Shown: positions 1 to 13,703 of the stretch, in pieces
Numbering within the stretch: the first letter of the stretch is position 1
Layout: every line of letters begins with the position of its first letter
Assembly: GCA_033980235.1 (NCBI GenBank)
Contig: CM067065.1
Location: forward strand, 2,609,847-2,673,846
Length of the DNA: 64,000 nucleotides
Direction of reading: 5' to 3'
Source of the DNA: Diadema setosum
Taxonomy: Eukaryota > Echinodermata > Echinoidea > Diadematoida > Diadematidae
Program-made: the position numbers and the translations under genes
Notes under the pieces: generated by a model
Database searches by the model: none
Seen by the model: only the letters and a program-made list of their open reading frames with translations
What the model was told of the DNA's origin: nothing

Positions 1-3000
1 GAAATGATAGAAGAGACCTTCGTCTACAAGATCTATATAGTGATTATGGTGCACCTATGAAGACAAAGCTGTGGGAGGTGCTCAAAGTTACCCAACCCCC
101 ATGGCACAATATATACACAATGCAATATACATATATATACCAAGGCAAAAGACAATATGGATAACATCTCTTTAAAAAGTCGTTCTGGCCGTGTAGCAAC
201 GACATTGTTATTTTCATGAAATAAAAATGGAAATGATAGAAGAGACCTTCTCCTACAAGATCTATATAGTGAATAGGGTGCACCTATAAAGACAAAGATA
301 TGGGAGGTGTTCAATTTTACCCCACCCCATGGCACAATATAGACACAGTGCAATACCAAGGCGAAAGACAATATGGGTACATGCCTTTAAAAAGTCGTTC
401 CAGCTGTATAGCAAAGACACTTTCATTCTCATGAAATATAATGAAATGATAGAAGAGACCTTCCTCTACAAGATCTATATAGTGATTATGGAGCACCTTC
501 GAAGAGAAAGATGTGGGAGGTGCGCAAACTTACCACCCCTTATGGTACTATATACATAGACACAATGCAGTATATACCAATGCTAAAGACAATATGGGTA
601 CACACCTTTAAAAAGTCGTTCCGGCCGTATAGCAAAGACACTTTTATTTTCATGAAATATAATGGAAATGATAGAAGAGACCTTCCTCTACAAGATCTAT
701 ATAGTGAATAGGGTGCACCTATAAAGACAAAGATATGGGAGGTGTTCAAATTTACCCCACCCCATGGCACAATATAGACACAGTGCAATACCAAGGCGAA
801 AGACAATATGGGTACATGCCTTTAAAAAGTCGTTCCAGCCGTATAGCAAAGACACTTTCATTCTCATGAAATATAATGGAAATGATAGAAGAGACCTTCC
901 TCTACAAGATCTATATAGTGATTATGGTGCACCTTCGAAGAGAAAGGTGCGGGAGGTGCACAAACTTACCACCCCCTTATGGTACTATATACATAGACAC
1001 AATGCAGTATATACCAATGCTAAAGACAATATGGGTACACACCTTTAAAAAGTCGTTCCGGCCGTATAACAAAGACACTTTTATTTTCATGAAATATAAT
1101 GGAAATGATAGAAGAAACCTTCTTCTACAATATCTATATAGTGAATAGGGTGCACCTATAAAAACAAAGCTGTGGGAGGTGCCCAAAGTTACCCCACCCC
1201 TATGGGACCATGTATAGACACAATGCAGTATAATATACCAAGGCGAAAGACTGGGTACATGCCTTTAAAAAGTCGTTCCGGCCGTATAGCAAAGACACTT
1301 TCATTTTCATGAAATGTAATGGAAATGATAGAAGAGACCTTCTCCTACAAGATCTATATAGTGAATAGGGTGCACATAAAAGACAAAGATATGGGAGGTG
1401 TTCGAATTTACCCGACCCCATGGCACAATATAGACACAGTGCAATACCAAAGCGAAAGACAATATGGGTACATGCCTTTAAAAAGTCGTTCCGGCTGTAT
1501 AGCAAAGACACTTTCATTCTCATGAAATATAATGAAATGATAGAAGAGACCTTCCTCTACCAGATCTATATAGTGATTATGGTGCACCTTCGAAGAGAAA
1601 GGTGTGGGAGGTGCGCAAACTTACCACCCCTTTATGGTACTATATACATAGACACAATGCAGTATATACCAATGCTAAAGACAATATGGGTACACACCTT
1701 TAAAAAGTCGTTCCGGCCGTATAGCAAAGACACTTTTATTTTCCTGAAATATAATGGAAATGATAGAAGAGACCTTCCTCTACAAGATCTATATAGTGAA
1801 TAGGGTGCACCTATAAAGACAAAGCTGTGGGAGGTGCCCAAAGTTACCCCACCCCTATGGTACCATGTATAGACACAATGCAGTATAATATACCAAGGCG
1901 AAAGACTGGGTACATGCCTTTAAAAAGTCGTTCCGGCCGTATATCAAAGACACTTTTATTTTCATGAAATATAATGGAAATGCTAGAAGAGACCTTCCTC
2001 TACAAGATCTATATAGTGATTATGGTGCACCTTCGAAGAGAAAGGTGTGGGAGGTGCGCAAACTTACCACCCCCTTATTGTACTATAAACATAGACACAA
2101 TGCAGTATATACCAAGGCTAAAGACAATATGGGTACATACCTTTAAAAAGTCGTTCCGGCCGTATAGCAAAGACACTTTTATTTTCAAGAAATATAATGG
2201 AAATGATAGAGGAGAACTTCCTCTACAAGATCTATATAGTGAGTGGGTTGCACCTATAAAGACAAAGCTGTGGGAGGTGCTCAAAGTTACCCCACCCCTA
2301 TGGTACCATGTATAGACACAATGCAGTATAATATACCAAGGCGAAAGACTGGGTACATGCCTTTAAAAAGTCGTTCCGGCCGTATATCAAAGACACTTTT
2401 ATTTTCATGAAATATAATGGAAATGCTAGAAGAGACCTTCCTCTACAAGATCTATATAGTGATTATGGTGCACCTTCGAAGAGAAAGGTGTGGGAGGTGC
2501 GCAAAGTTACCCCACCCCTATGGTACCATGTATAGACACAATGCAGTATAATATACCAAGGCGAAAGACTGGGTACATGCCTTTAAAAAGTCGTTCCGGC
2601 CGTATATCAAAGACACTTTTATTTTCATGAAATATAATGGAAATGCTAGAAGAGACCTTCCTCTACAAGATCTATATAGTGATTATGGTGCACCTTCGAA
2701 GAGAAAGGTGTGGGAGGTGCGCAAACTTACCACCCCCTTATTGTACTATAAACATAGACACAATGCAGTATATACCAAGGCTTAAGACAATATGGGTACA
2801 TACCTTTAAAAAGTCGTTCCGGCCGTATAGCAAAGACACTTTTATTTTCAAGAAATATAATGGAAATGATAGAGGAGAACTTCCTCTACAAGATCTATAT
2901 AGTGAGTGGGTTGCACCTATAAAGACAAAGCTGTGGGAGGTGCTCAAAGTTACCCCACCCCTATGGTACCATGTATAGACACAATGCAGTATAATATACC

Positions 3001-4735
3001 AAGGCGAAAGACTGGGTACATGCCTTTAAAAAGTCGTTCCGGCCGTATATCAAAGACACTTTTATTTTCATGAAATATAATGGAAATGCTAGAAGAGACC
3101 TTCCTCTACAAGATCTATATAGTGATTATGGTGCACCTTCGAAGAGAAAGGTGTGGGAGGTGCGTAAACTTACCACCCCCTTATTGTACTATAAACATAG
3201 ACACAATGCAGTATATACCAAGGCTAAAGACAATATGGGTACATACCTTTAAAAAGTCGTTCCGGCCGTATAGCAAAGACACTTTTATTTTCAAGAAATA
3301 TAATGGAAATGATAGAGGAGAACTTCCTCTACAAGATCTATATAGTGAGTGGGTTGCACCTATAAAGACAAAGCTGTGGGAGGTGCTCAAAGTTACCCCA
3401 CCCCTATGGTACCATGTATAGACACAATGCAGTATAATATACCAAGGCGAAAGACTGGGTACATGCCTTTAAAAAGTCGTTCCGGCCGTATATCAAAGAC
3501 ACTTTAATTTTCATGAAATATAATGGAAATGCTAGAAGAGACCTTCCTCTACAAGATCTATATAGTGATTATGGTGCACCTTCGAAGAGAAAGGTGTGGG
3601 AGGTGCGTAAACTTACCACCCCCTTATTGTACTATAAACATAGACACAATGCAGTATATACCAAGGCTAAAGACAATATGGGTACATACCTTTAAAAAGT
3701 CGTTCCGGCCGTATAGCAAAGACACTTTTATTTTCATGAAATATAATGGAAATGATAGAAGAGACCTTCCTCTACAAGATCTATAAAGTGATTAGGGTGC
3801 ACCTATATAATGAAGACAAAGTTGTGGGAGGTGCTCAAAGTTACCCCACCCCTATGGTACCATGTATAGACACAATGCAGTATAATATACCAAGGCGAAA
3901 GACTGGGTACATGCCTTTAAAAAGTCGTTCCGGCCGTATATCAAAGACACTTTCATTCTCATGAAATATAATGGAAATGATAGAGGAGAACTTCCTCTAT
4001 AAGATCTATATAGTGAGTGGGTTGCACCTATAAAGACAAAGCTGTGGGAGGTGCCCAAAGTTACCCCACCCCTATGGTACCATGTATAGACACAATGCAG
4101 TATAATATACCAAGGCGAAAGACTGGGTACACACCTTTAAAAAGTCGTTCCGGCCGTATAGCAAAGACATTTTTATTTTCATGAAATATAATGGAAATGA
4201 TAGAAGAGACCTTCCTCTACAAGATCTATATAGTGAATAGGGTGCACCTATAAAGACATAGCTGTGGGAGGTGCCCAAAGTTACCCCACCCCTATGGTAC
4301 CATGTATAGACACAATGCAGTATAATATACCAAGGCGAAAGACTGGGGACACACCTTTAAAAAGTCGTTCCGGCCGTATATCAAAGACACTTTCATTCTC
4401 ATGAAAAATAATGGAAATGATAGAGGAGAACTTCTTCTACAAGATCTATATAGTGAGTGGGTTGCACCTATAAAGACAAAGCTGTGGGAGGTGCTCAAAG
4501 TTACCCCACCCGTTTGGTACCATGTATAGACACAATGCAGTATATACCAAGGCGAAAGACAAGTTCTGTGGGTACATGACTTTAAAAAGTCGTTCCGGCC
4601 GTATAGCAAAGACACTTTTATTTTCATGAAATATAATGGATATGATAGAAGAGACCTTCCTCTACAAGATTTATATAGTGAATAGGGTGCACCTATGAAG
4701 CGAAAGCTGTGGGAGGTGCTCAAACTTACCTCTCT
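1..4735. repeat. Satellite array, ~220-bp monomers, partly in a 443-bp dimer
   Basis: Twenty-one monomers are visible, each marked by TTTAAAAAGTCGTTCCGGCC (near 181, 396, 617, 831, 1054, 1274, 1487, 1709, 1929, 2152, 2372, 2592, 2815, 3035, 3258, 3478, 3701, 3926, 4146, 4366, 4591). Marker spacing is 213-225 bp. From about 1929 to 3701 it mostly alternates 220 and 223 bp, giving a 443-bp higher-order dimer. One monomer type has CTTCGAAGAGAAAGGTGTGG followed by CAAACTTACCACC; the other has ATAAAGACAAAGCTGTGG followed by CAAAGTTACCCC. Units near 1974, 2637, 3080 and 3523 are almost identical, which suggests recent homogenisation. The array runs off the left edge and ends abruptly near 4735. Short ORFs recur once per unit but are not conserved through the array. 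No CENP-B box was recognised. Confidence 0.95.
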
Positions 4736-5556
4736 CCTTACGATATTACGTCAGACCCGAGTGAGAGAGACGTTTATTTGAACTTTTTATTACCTTTTTT
4801 TTTCTTGGAGTGTGTTTGATGTAAAGAAAATAAATCTGTGAAAGTAAGACAGACTGCCCAGAGAATATTAGGTTCTTTTGTTGATTCTCTTAGATAGTTA
4901 TTTAGACGATATTGCGTAATCCTTATTATTTTGCCAATCTTCAAATCGCTTTTCCGGCCGCGTTCCGGCGTACTTCCATCCAGTTGGTACATACAGGTCA
5001 TACAGGTCGCGCCCGTCTTTCCCTGGAACTATGGAAAGCCCTGTAGAACAAAATCTATGATGCCAAACATTACCCTGGCGTGACAGAGGATCTTGTAATC
5101 AGTCAGTCCGCAGCACCCGATAATTCGCTCGTATTTATTCAACTCGTATGCAAGCCCGCTCTAGGCTTGCATACGTAATAAGCTGCGTAAGGGGATTTTG
5201 TCCTTGGGCTTTCGGCAACAAAAATACACCTTATGTTCACAAATTTGGTATCAAATTCAAGAAAAATTTGTAATCTATCGTCACATGTTACTCAAATTAT
5301 TGTAAATGAAAAATATCATAGCGTAATTTGAGTTTGAAAAATGATGAAAAAAGTAATTCGTGCAGTACACGTTCAAGACGTCAAAAAAATATCAAATTCA
5401 CCTTGCGTCTCAATGAAAATGCTTTATTTGGTAGTCCATCTCCTAATCTTTGTATCCATGTAAATATCTTGACAATTTGTTGCTTAATCCGGTCAGGAAC
5501 CAGTAAAATATACATCGATGTCAGTGCTGATCAGCTTGAAACCGTGTAATCTCAAG
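4736..5556. other. Unassigned spacer beside the satellite, with one short hairpin
   Basis: No recognisable gene. The only clear structure is a perfect 12-bp inverted repeat (5145-5156 with 5164-5175, CGTATGCAAGCC, 7-nt loop). A 75-codon minus-strand ORF (4774-5001) is lysine-rich, matches no family I know and probably occurs by chance. Confidence 0.5.
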
Positions 5557-5706
5557 AGTAAGCTCTCTCATTGGACAGCGCTTGCATTCAGCGCTTGCAT
5601 TACGTCATTACGCTGCTACATAACGGTTTCATGCCACTTGCGGTTTCTTGGCACGCGTGTAGTTCGAGCGCTGAATACAAGCACTGTCCAATCAGAGAGC
5701 TCTTAT
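5557..5706. mobile_element. Short MITE-like inverted-repeat element (~150 bp)
   Basis: The ends are inverted copies of each other: AGCTCTCTCATTGGACAG near 5561 against CTGTCCAATCAGAGAGCT near 5684. The pairing continues inward through ATTCAGCGCT and AGCGCTGAAT. There is no ORF. The size and structure suggest a non-autonomous DNA transposon. The target-site duplication was not resolved. Confidence 0.6.
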
Positions 5707-6858
5707 CGCGCCACTATTGACTTTGTGTGGAGCGTACTTCCGGCTTAGGAGTGAATTTTACAGACATTTCAAAACGGAAAAACTAGTATAAATCATGCTT
5801 GCGTCTCCTTGACTCCAATATATGATGAGCATCTAAGTTTCCTCTCTACGAAAAAGCCAAAATCAGAAACAACAGTTTCTTAATCCGGTCAGGAACCAAA
5901 AAAGAACTTTAGACGACAAAATCTTCCGTGAAAAGCAGGTAAAAATTACGCAAATTCAACTGATTATTTAGTCATGATAAGATCCGATGTTATACCCAAA
6001 TTTAGTATCAAAATAAAGATCTAAGACTGGAGAACAATTTACCGTGACTTGTAGCCATGACAAATGTATGTACAAGTCGCTACACTGTGAAAACCATAGC
6101 CCTATCAAAGTCTCGCAAAATCTCGCACGACGAGACACCTTTCGAACGCAAAGATCGTCAACGAGAGTGCTGAATAAATCTTGCTGGATCGGCTCATTAG
6201 CATACGTGCTGCGGACTGACTGTAATTCTGTTGTTTTACAACAAGAGTACTGACGTGAGAGTTATTATATCCCCATGGAATCTTTTAATATAGTCGTACT
6301 GGTATTTTTTTCTTTAGATTCAAAGATATACTTTATTAGTAACCTGCATGATGAAGTCCATACTGCATCATTCAAAATTCTGAATTGAAAAGGTGTAGCG
6401 TTGTGTTTTTTTTAATGCCTTTCAAAAGATTTCCTCTCTGATCAAATCCAAAATAATACAGTAAATCCTTATTTGTACATTATCAACCCGTTACATCACA
6501 GCGCACTCTACAAAGCTCGTAAGTACACAAACATAAGACATATCAATGTAAAGCTGCTGAAAACAAAGAGAATCATTAAAACATATGAGATAGTTCTAAT
6601 AATTAATATCTTCTAAATTATTTCTTGTCGTGAAATGAAATAATGATCATTGAAAACATTTTATTGTTCCATATTTGATGATGACCTTACTTTTTACAAA
6701 TGGAAAATTGAGCTTATATACTGTTTTTGTATTCAAAATTTTCACATACAATTTTAAACAACACGAGTTCCTATCAAAAAGGTGCAACCATTTTTATCAT
6801 TGAACTTTTCTGACAGAAATTCACACATTAAGTAGTCCCATGGATCTATTTCAAACTA
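5707..6858. other. AT-rich spacer, nothing recognised
   Basis: Both strands show only short ORFs (up to 69 codons) with no family resemblance, and no inverted repeats longer than a few bases. I see no gene, RNA gene or simple repeat of note here. Confidence 0.4.
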
Positions 6859-7283
6859 CAGTTCGACCTCGATTATCCGGCCTCCTTTTATCCAGAAATC
6901 TCTATTATCCGGACGCGTTCACGCAGTGAAGGACTTTTTTTTTCATCCAAAAATTGAGAAAAAAAACAGTGACTTTCATGGATCTATTTCACTAATTTCA
7001 TAAGATGTGCATGATAGGTTTCTCGATATCTAATGGGGTAAAACATGTATGATTTTCACATAAAGATATACTTTATTTTTGTGAAGAAGGGACTACAATT
7101 TTGCGCAGGCTAGCATAGATTACACCACCGTTGCGGAGTATGCTACCTGCCTAGCTGCCAGCGCACTGGGACGGCAGCTTGGACGGCAGCTGTAGCATTA
7201 ACATTGAGTCTCCCATATCCGGCCAATTCGCTTATCCGGATGAGCGCCGGTCCCGACATGGCCGGATAATCGAGGTCGAACTG
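6859..7283. mobile_element. Non-autonomous pogo/Tigger-like DNA transposon
   Basis: The 425-bp element starts CAGTTCGACCTCGATTATCC and ends with the inverse, GGATAATCGAGGTCGAACTG. It is flanked by TA at 6857-6858 and 7284-7285. TIRs of the CAGT...GAACCTCGATTATCCG type with a TA duplication are characteristic of the pogo/Tigger group of Tc1/mariner elements. Sub-terminal CCGGATAA words repeat inside both ends. No transposase ORF is present. Confidence 0.85.
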
Positions 7284-7364
7284 TATTGACATTCTTGTGC
7301 AAAAAAAAAAAATGAAGAAATCAGGAGGTGAGCACTGAATTTTGTTCTGAAAGGTTCTAAATCC

Positions 7365-7518
7365 ACAGTGGCTGATCCAGGCGGTGGAGCACAGAGCGCA
7401 CCTTTATTTTCTGTTAAAACAAAAGAAAATTTAAAAGATAAAATGGGTTGGGCGTGTGCTCCCTTTAATTTTGTAAAGGCACCCCTCCTTTACGGAATTC
7501 CCGGATCCATCCCTGATC
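7365..7518. mobile_element. CAGTGGCGGATCCAGG-type MITE, degenerate copy
   Basis: It begins CAGTGGCTGATCCAGG and ends near CGGAATTCCCGGATCCAT, which resembles the reverse complement of the start. The middle carries the CCTTTATTTTCTGTTAAAAC-type block seen in the related copy at 14041. The 64-codon ORF across it is a by-product. Confidence 0.55.
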
Positions 7519-9629
7519 AGGATCCAATCAGAAGACTGGTGGGATGGGGTGTGCATGCTTGACCCAACTTTGACCTCAGGAGGATGACTAGCTTTCCCGA
7601 CCGTGTGGATTATTAGCTGTGAAATGTTTCATTCCATGCATACAATTTTTTTTTCAGAAATATAAAGGAAATAAGAACAGACCGTGCAGATGACTAACGT
7701 CCCAGAAAAATACACAAAGTCAATGAAACAACTCATTAAAACATCATTTACGTGTTGTACGTTGTATCATATTGACTAGTGCATGAAGTGAATCCCAAAA
7801 TTGTGCATGTGGAGCAAAAACTGCTCAGTGGTAATGCTGTGAGAATGGCTACCAAGGAAATCCCCATATCACAATGTGAAAGCACACGTTCTCACTTCTC
7901 AGATCTCGTGGACTAACCCAAAAATACAGGACGGTATGTTCCAACATAACTATTTAAAATGTTATTTCCGTGAGGTTAAAAATCCCTTCACCGGGACTTA
8001 CAAGCATTCAAAACCTATTGTTTTATACTTGATTACCTTGTTCAACCATAGAGTATAGGAAAATCAGACAGACAGAAGCATAGTTGAAGAGTCATAGAAA
8101 TAGGGCATTAGATATAGATGTTATATCATTCTAAGAGTCGCATCTTTTTAGGAAAGATAATTCATTATTTGTCGCGCGCCTATGCCACACACGTTAACCA
8201 CCAGAGTTAGACAACTTCATGCGCATGCCTATAGCAAATTTTATGTGTTAGTGTATCGAACGGGAATTATGTCGTGTAGGCTTTCCATACTTTGTAAATC
8301 GCTTCGTGCAACGTTCAAGTACTTCCGTTTGACGATCATAAAGATGATAATGTAATGTTTGACAAAGAAGAGGATTGCGACAGACCCTGCAAAACTGTTC
8401 CCATTAATTTAATATTCAATCAAATAATTGAATAGACATCAATACCTCACAGAAGGTGTAAGCCCCGATGATAGAAGTACTGGGAATTAGCGTTGTATGA
8501 CTTCATTTGAGAAATAATGTAATACACATGACTAAACTGTTCATGTAGGCCTACACAATTTTGTATTCGTCAATATATTATGGGTGGGCAGCTTTTCGCA
8601 AACATTTTGGCCAGTCCTTTTTCTTTCTTTTTTTTTCGGGGGGGGGGGGGGTGTCTTTCAAAATCATGATCTATACCTGTCTTCCTATTCTTGGTTGTCT
8701 TTCTTCATCATCTTTATGTTCCTTCACGCTTTTCTCATCTTTTTTTTTTTTTTTTTTTTTGGGGGGGGGGGGGGAGAGAAAAATCTTATTTGTTCGGGGC
8801 TCATTATTTTATATAATGATTACAGGGAATGTTGAGAGATATACACTGGTGACTTGGTGACTATACATATAACAATGATTCAGAAAAGTCAAACAAAATT
8901 AGCCCCAACATGTCATTAAAAAAAGTAAATAATGACAGCAATTTCAATCAACATGAGTAAAAGGATCGAAATTCAATGAACGCTGTATTGTTGGCAAAAC
9001 AGAAAACAAAAAATAGGCCAGCTCTATTGTTACCGTTTTAAACAATATTATCAGAATAGGGACCATACCGATCGTCATGTTCTTATAGAAACTTTAATTG
9101 CAATGACATTGCTTCTTCTGACAATGCTAATATAAATCATAATATTAATCATATGTGGCTTATAATAGTAATTAACCATGGTATCGATTATACAATACCG
9201 AGAAATAATGCCAGGTGATAATGAAATCAAGAACAAGAAAAACAAGGAGTACAAATGAAAATAAGAAGAAAATATAGAAATGAATATAATACAAAATGGA
9301 AATGGAGAACAAGATAAGCAGAAAGAAGTATAAGAATAAGGACAGGAGTATAATGCCATAAAAAGTTAATTTCGGTCGTGACTACATAGGGAACTTTTGA
9401 CTCTAAGAACACAAGGCAAAACCATTCTCAGTTTGAGTTAGGCCTATACATAATGTGACTTTTAAAAGGGTTATTCGAGTTGCTGAACTTCGTCTATATT
9501 GTGTCAAATAGCTTTTGCACGTATACCCCGATAGTAAATACAACAACAAACAAACAAAGAATGCACTTGATTATATCCGATATAGGGTCCTAATAGGCAT
9601 CAAGCTTCACTCATGCTCTGTATACGGGT
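7519..9629. other. Intergenic stretch with two T-tract/G-tract junctions
   Basis: No gene recognised. Poly-T runs pass directly into poly-G at about 8629-8651 and 8740-8775. They create artificial ORFs rich in F and G. GTAGGCCTAC, a perfect 10-bp palindrome, occurs near 8546. Confidence 0.5.
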
Positions 9630-9780
9630 CTAGGGAAATTACCCCGGACACAATTTGTCTTCCCCAGTCTGACCCTAATCCTAACCCTAACCCAAACTCT
9701 AACCCTAAACCTAACCCTAATCTTTACCATAATATAACCTCATCACAAACAAGTATTTATTCGGGGGTAATTGCCCTGAA
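9630..9780. mobile_element. Small inverted-repeat element with telomere-like CCCTAA core
   Basis: The ends pair: TCTAGGGAAATTACCCCGGA on the left against TTCGGGGGTAATTGCCCTGA on the right. The interior holds about 50 bp of degenerate CCCTAA units (near 9672-9722). CCCTAA is the complement of the animal telomere repeat TTAGGG. Because it sits between inverted ends, transposition is a likelier origin than a chromosome-end fusion. Confidence 0.6.
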
Positions 9781-12431
9781 TGCTAACAGATGTTCGTCTC
9801 CATTTTCGTGAAGGTGCAGACTGCAAGCTCGAAAAACTGAACACAAACCGACCGTGCAGGTCAACAGCACTCGGTTCATTGAACAAACCTCTTGTTGGAG
9901 TAGCGGGGCGCCACACGTTGTTTACCTATGCGACAAACATACTTCAATTGCACCATCGATCCGAGATTGGCGCAACCAGCAATTTATACATAAATCACGT
10001 ATCACTTTAATATCATTTTTTTTCCCTATCGGCATTCACATCTCGGTAAAGAATATAAGTCATCACCCCCCCCCCCCCCCCCCTTCCCCCGAAGAAAATC
10101 ATCTGGCCACGGTCAATCAATAGTATTCAACAAAATCAAAATCCGCCACCTCAATCGCAGTATACATAGGCCTATCACTCTTGAATAACATGCTTGGCGG
10201 AGGGTTGCGACCCTAAGCCAGTCCTAAGTGATCAGATTGTGCCTTAATGTCAAATTAAGGCCAGTTTAAGAGTGATTTCAAATTCATGTGTGGCGTCGGT
10301 CCCTTCCTGAACACCATGATGAAACGTTGATAACGGGATCAAACTATATAGGAAAGCCATCACAAATTCATGAACGCCTGAGCGTATTACGTCTATCATC
10401 AGTGTCGGTCTCCAAAAACAATCCTCCGAGTGAGCTGGCGCCTTCTATCGTTATGAGCTACTTAGCCAGTATAATATTCACTCACCTGAACGTGCTCGAT
10501 GCCTTTCAATTATGATGAGCTTGGTATGCACTTTGCATGCATTAGTTGTTGCTAAGTCAGGCAAGCCTCGGGCAAGCCTCCTGGGCGTCTCGTTGCATTT
10601 ATAGGGTTTGTAAAATACATATAATACTGTTGGCATCAATATCTATCAGTCTATAAAAGATGTAATATAGATCGATGCGAATGGAATCATGCCGAGTACT
10701 AACCGTTTATCAATAATAATATTGAAATGATCGATGCTATTGTCAATACATTTTGACTATGAGGCTTAATAATTTCTCCCCTCATAGTCATAATCTTTGT
10801 CTGGTCTAATGGGATTGATTTTTAAAGATGAAATTATTTTCAGCTCAGAAAAAAAAAGACATTGAAATACAATAGACGTTAATAAGTTTTACGATGCTCA
10901 CATGTTTATACCTATCTTTTTTCCATTTGAAGTTTATAGATACTTATGACATTATACACTTATATCCCGATAGAATCCCATTTTCTTTGCTCATTTTTGC
11001 AATAATACATTGTACACTTGGTACGATCAATAACCTTGCATGCCATTATCATTTTTTGTGTTCATATTATGTGCTGTACAAAGATTTACGCGATCGTATC
11101 CTCCAACTGATCCACGAAATGTTTTTCAAAACGTAACGTAACATAACACCTGTAAGACAATACTGCTGATAATAATGATCTACGATTAGTGTCAGAACCA
11201 AAGAACACTATATTATGGATCAAGATAACTACAGTTTTTGTTTAGATTTAAACAAGCTGACATATCTGTACAAATGAACTTTTAATCGTACACAATATAC
11301 TCTCATTTGAATAGAAAGATGATAACATCAACATTTCACCTGTCGATTTGCTTTCTTTTTGTCTTATTTCTCTCTCTCTCCCTCCCACTTTGATTTTACC
11401 TTTCTTATAAAGGCAAACCAATGTATTCCATTCAATGTCTTTCGTTAATCAGATTGTGGCTATTGTAATATAGTGACGACATGCGTTCTGTCCCTTTAGC
11501 ATTGATATACAGAATGATGATGTCATTGATAAAATATCGGTTTAGAAGATTTTTTTTGTTTTAATCCGAGTTATTTGTGAAGAAAAATGGCAGAAAAAAA
11601 GAACTAACATCATAATGGTTTTGAGTTAGTTAGGCTATTTTTTTTTTAAACAACATAAGTGATGGTCACGGTGTCTATGATCGGCCGAGGCTCCATCCAT
11701 TTCAAGCTTAATCGCCCACGATGGCGATCTCCTGCATTTGATTATCTCTCTTATTTTTTACTGAAAAATACTGTATGCACTGTAGCTGTATTTATATTTC
11801 TGTGCTTATGTATGTATATATTTTTTTCTGCTCAATGCAATATTGCGTTTGTTTATCCATTTGTGAAAACTGTTATATTATCGTCTTATATCACTGCACT
11901 TGTTATTCTTTGTCTTTGTGCTTTTGAAACTTGTATTCAATTTGTATTTGATTGAATGCAGAAATAAATCAAATAAAGGAATAAGCCGAAATCAAGACAA
12001 ATCAACATTCATTTGCATTGCACAAGACCTTCAAATTAGGGTGCTTTTGACTTTCACGCTGATCAAACTCAATACCGTCCGGGCCTCTATAACATGGCGT
12101 ATCTTTCTCCACGCAGATAATGCTCATGACAACATCGTGACTTCAGGCTTTAGCACTGATGGAAATATACTCAAACACATCGGATGGGGCAATTCTGTTC
12201 GTGACAAGGAACTCGCTGTCAAAATGATTTAGACTCGCATCCCCTGATCCAATTCAGAAATGTTGTACAAACAGACAGAAAAACTATACGAGCCTTCCCG
12301 GCATGCCTTTCATGAGTTCCATTTCCGGAATGTTCATGATTATGGAGGCCTAGAAAGAGGTGTCTCTCCTGCTTGTATGAAAGGGTTCCGCTGAATTTCT
12401 TGATCCTTGAAGGGATGGCTGTTTTTCTCCT
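9781..12431. other. Intergenic stretch; possible retroelement tail at 11.66-11.98 kb
   Basis: No gene recognised. Poly-C occurs at about 10065-10084. A 98-codon plus-strand ORF (11659-11955) is hydrophobic and ends just before AATAAATCAAATAAA. That arrangement resembles the 3' end of a non-LTR retrotransposon, but no coding domain can be identified. Confidence 0.35.
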
Positions 12432-12802
12432 TTAAAGGTCCTGTTTACCTTTGGAGCAGTGATTTAGAAAATGTTCAGGTATCACTTTTGATGCATATTA
12501 TGTAGGTCTGATGTATCACAAAACCTCATATCATATAAAATTTTCGTTATAAAGCCTAAAATATAAGGAGATATCACTGTTTTTCACAATAAACCATAAT
12601 TACTGTATAAATACGGTTTAATTTTGAAACATATTATTATAATATTGTCCACATTTTGTGTATCTTAAATCCTTAACACCCGATTACTCGGATTCCAATT
12701 TTTACAGTGACTGTTTCTTCCCCTAACTCACATTTTGAGAACTATTTTAAAGCACTAATGCTGGGTTTTTGTTTCATCTGCAAACAGTAAATTATGTCTT
12801 TA
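12432..12802 (+). mobile_element. TTAA-type MITE family 1, copy a
   Basis: It starts TTAAAGGTCCTGTTTACC and ends AAATTATGTCTTTA, near-inverse ends. The interior has the family blocks GATATCACTGTTTTTC, AATAAACC and GCTGGGTTTTTGTTTCATCTG. Four further copies lie at 26954, 29630, 32324 and 33953. It abuts a family 2 element at its right end. Confidence 0.8.
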
Positions 12803-13190
12803 GAGGGGGTATAGTTTTGGTTGAGATGGGGATTCAAGTCCTATAACGTTTAGCGATATTAGAGACCACAACAGGCTTATATTATGAAATATCAGCGAGC
12901 AATATTCAATGAGGAATTAATCTGACGTTTATCTCATGAAAGAGGTTTTAACAAAAATGGATGCGATATCTAAAAATAGAGCAAATCAAAGTGGTCCTTT
13001 TATTAAGATCTCTTTGTTTCTGGATATCGCAGACATTTCAAAACCAATTTTTATCAGATAAAGGTTAAATTCCTCTTAAAATCATTTGCTCTCCAATAGT
13101 TTTATCTATATACATGCTTTTTAATTATCTCGTTAAGGCGTATAAAGCTAAAATCTAAATCCCCATTTCAACCAAAACTATATATACCAA
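12799..13190 (+). mobile_element. TTAA-type MITE family 2, copy a
   Basis: Starts TTTAGAGGGGGTATAGTTTT and ends with the inverse CCATTTCAACCAAAACTATA. The whole element is a long imperfect palindrome. Related copies are at 36321, 37238, 40398, 42441, 42735, 55213 and 56153. It is non-coding. Confidence 0.75.
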
Positions 13191-13672
13191 TAAATGTGTT
13201 TGTGACTGTACGTATAATAAAGAAGTTGCCATACAGTTTTTTTTTTTTAAATCATCCAATGAGTGGTGGGTGTCTTATTACAGTTTCAACTTATTGGCTT
13301 GAAAAGCATGCAACCTTTGCAACCCCTTCCCCAAATTGGTGAGGAAGCCGGGCGAAACCACTGCGGAAAGAGGGGAAAGTGCATGCGTATAGTTTAGTGA
13401 TTTTGTATTTTCATGGTTCCGTGTTCCCCTGCCCCACCCCGGGGAGGGAGACAGTGCGGTTTATTTGGTAATGGGCCTGCGCATCCCCCTCCCCCCCCCC
13501 CCACACACTTTGACGCGAAGAACCCAATAGGGTGGGGTCGTACAAATCCCATACGTTTTATTGCGCGATTTTCCGATTTTTTTTTCCTGTTCATCCAGGA
13601 AGGTGTTCCCAGCTCCTTGGTTTATCCGAAAGTGTTCAAAGTTAAAAAAAAAAAATAAAAAAAAAGTATTGT

Positions 13673-13703
<31 letters not shown>

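Noticed and set aside
1974..3786. Repeated 113-codon ORFs through the satellite
   Set aside because: The monomer length is not a multiple of three, frames open and close with each unit, and stops differ between copies. They are by-products of a stop-poor repeat.
11659..12232. Two overlapping ORFs (98 and 110 codons) as genes
   Set aside because: Low complexity, no family resemblance, and an AATAAA-rich tail between them; probably retroelement-derived.
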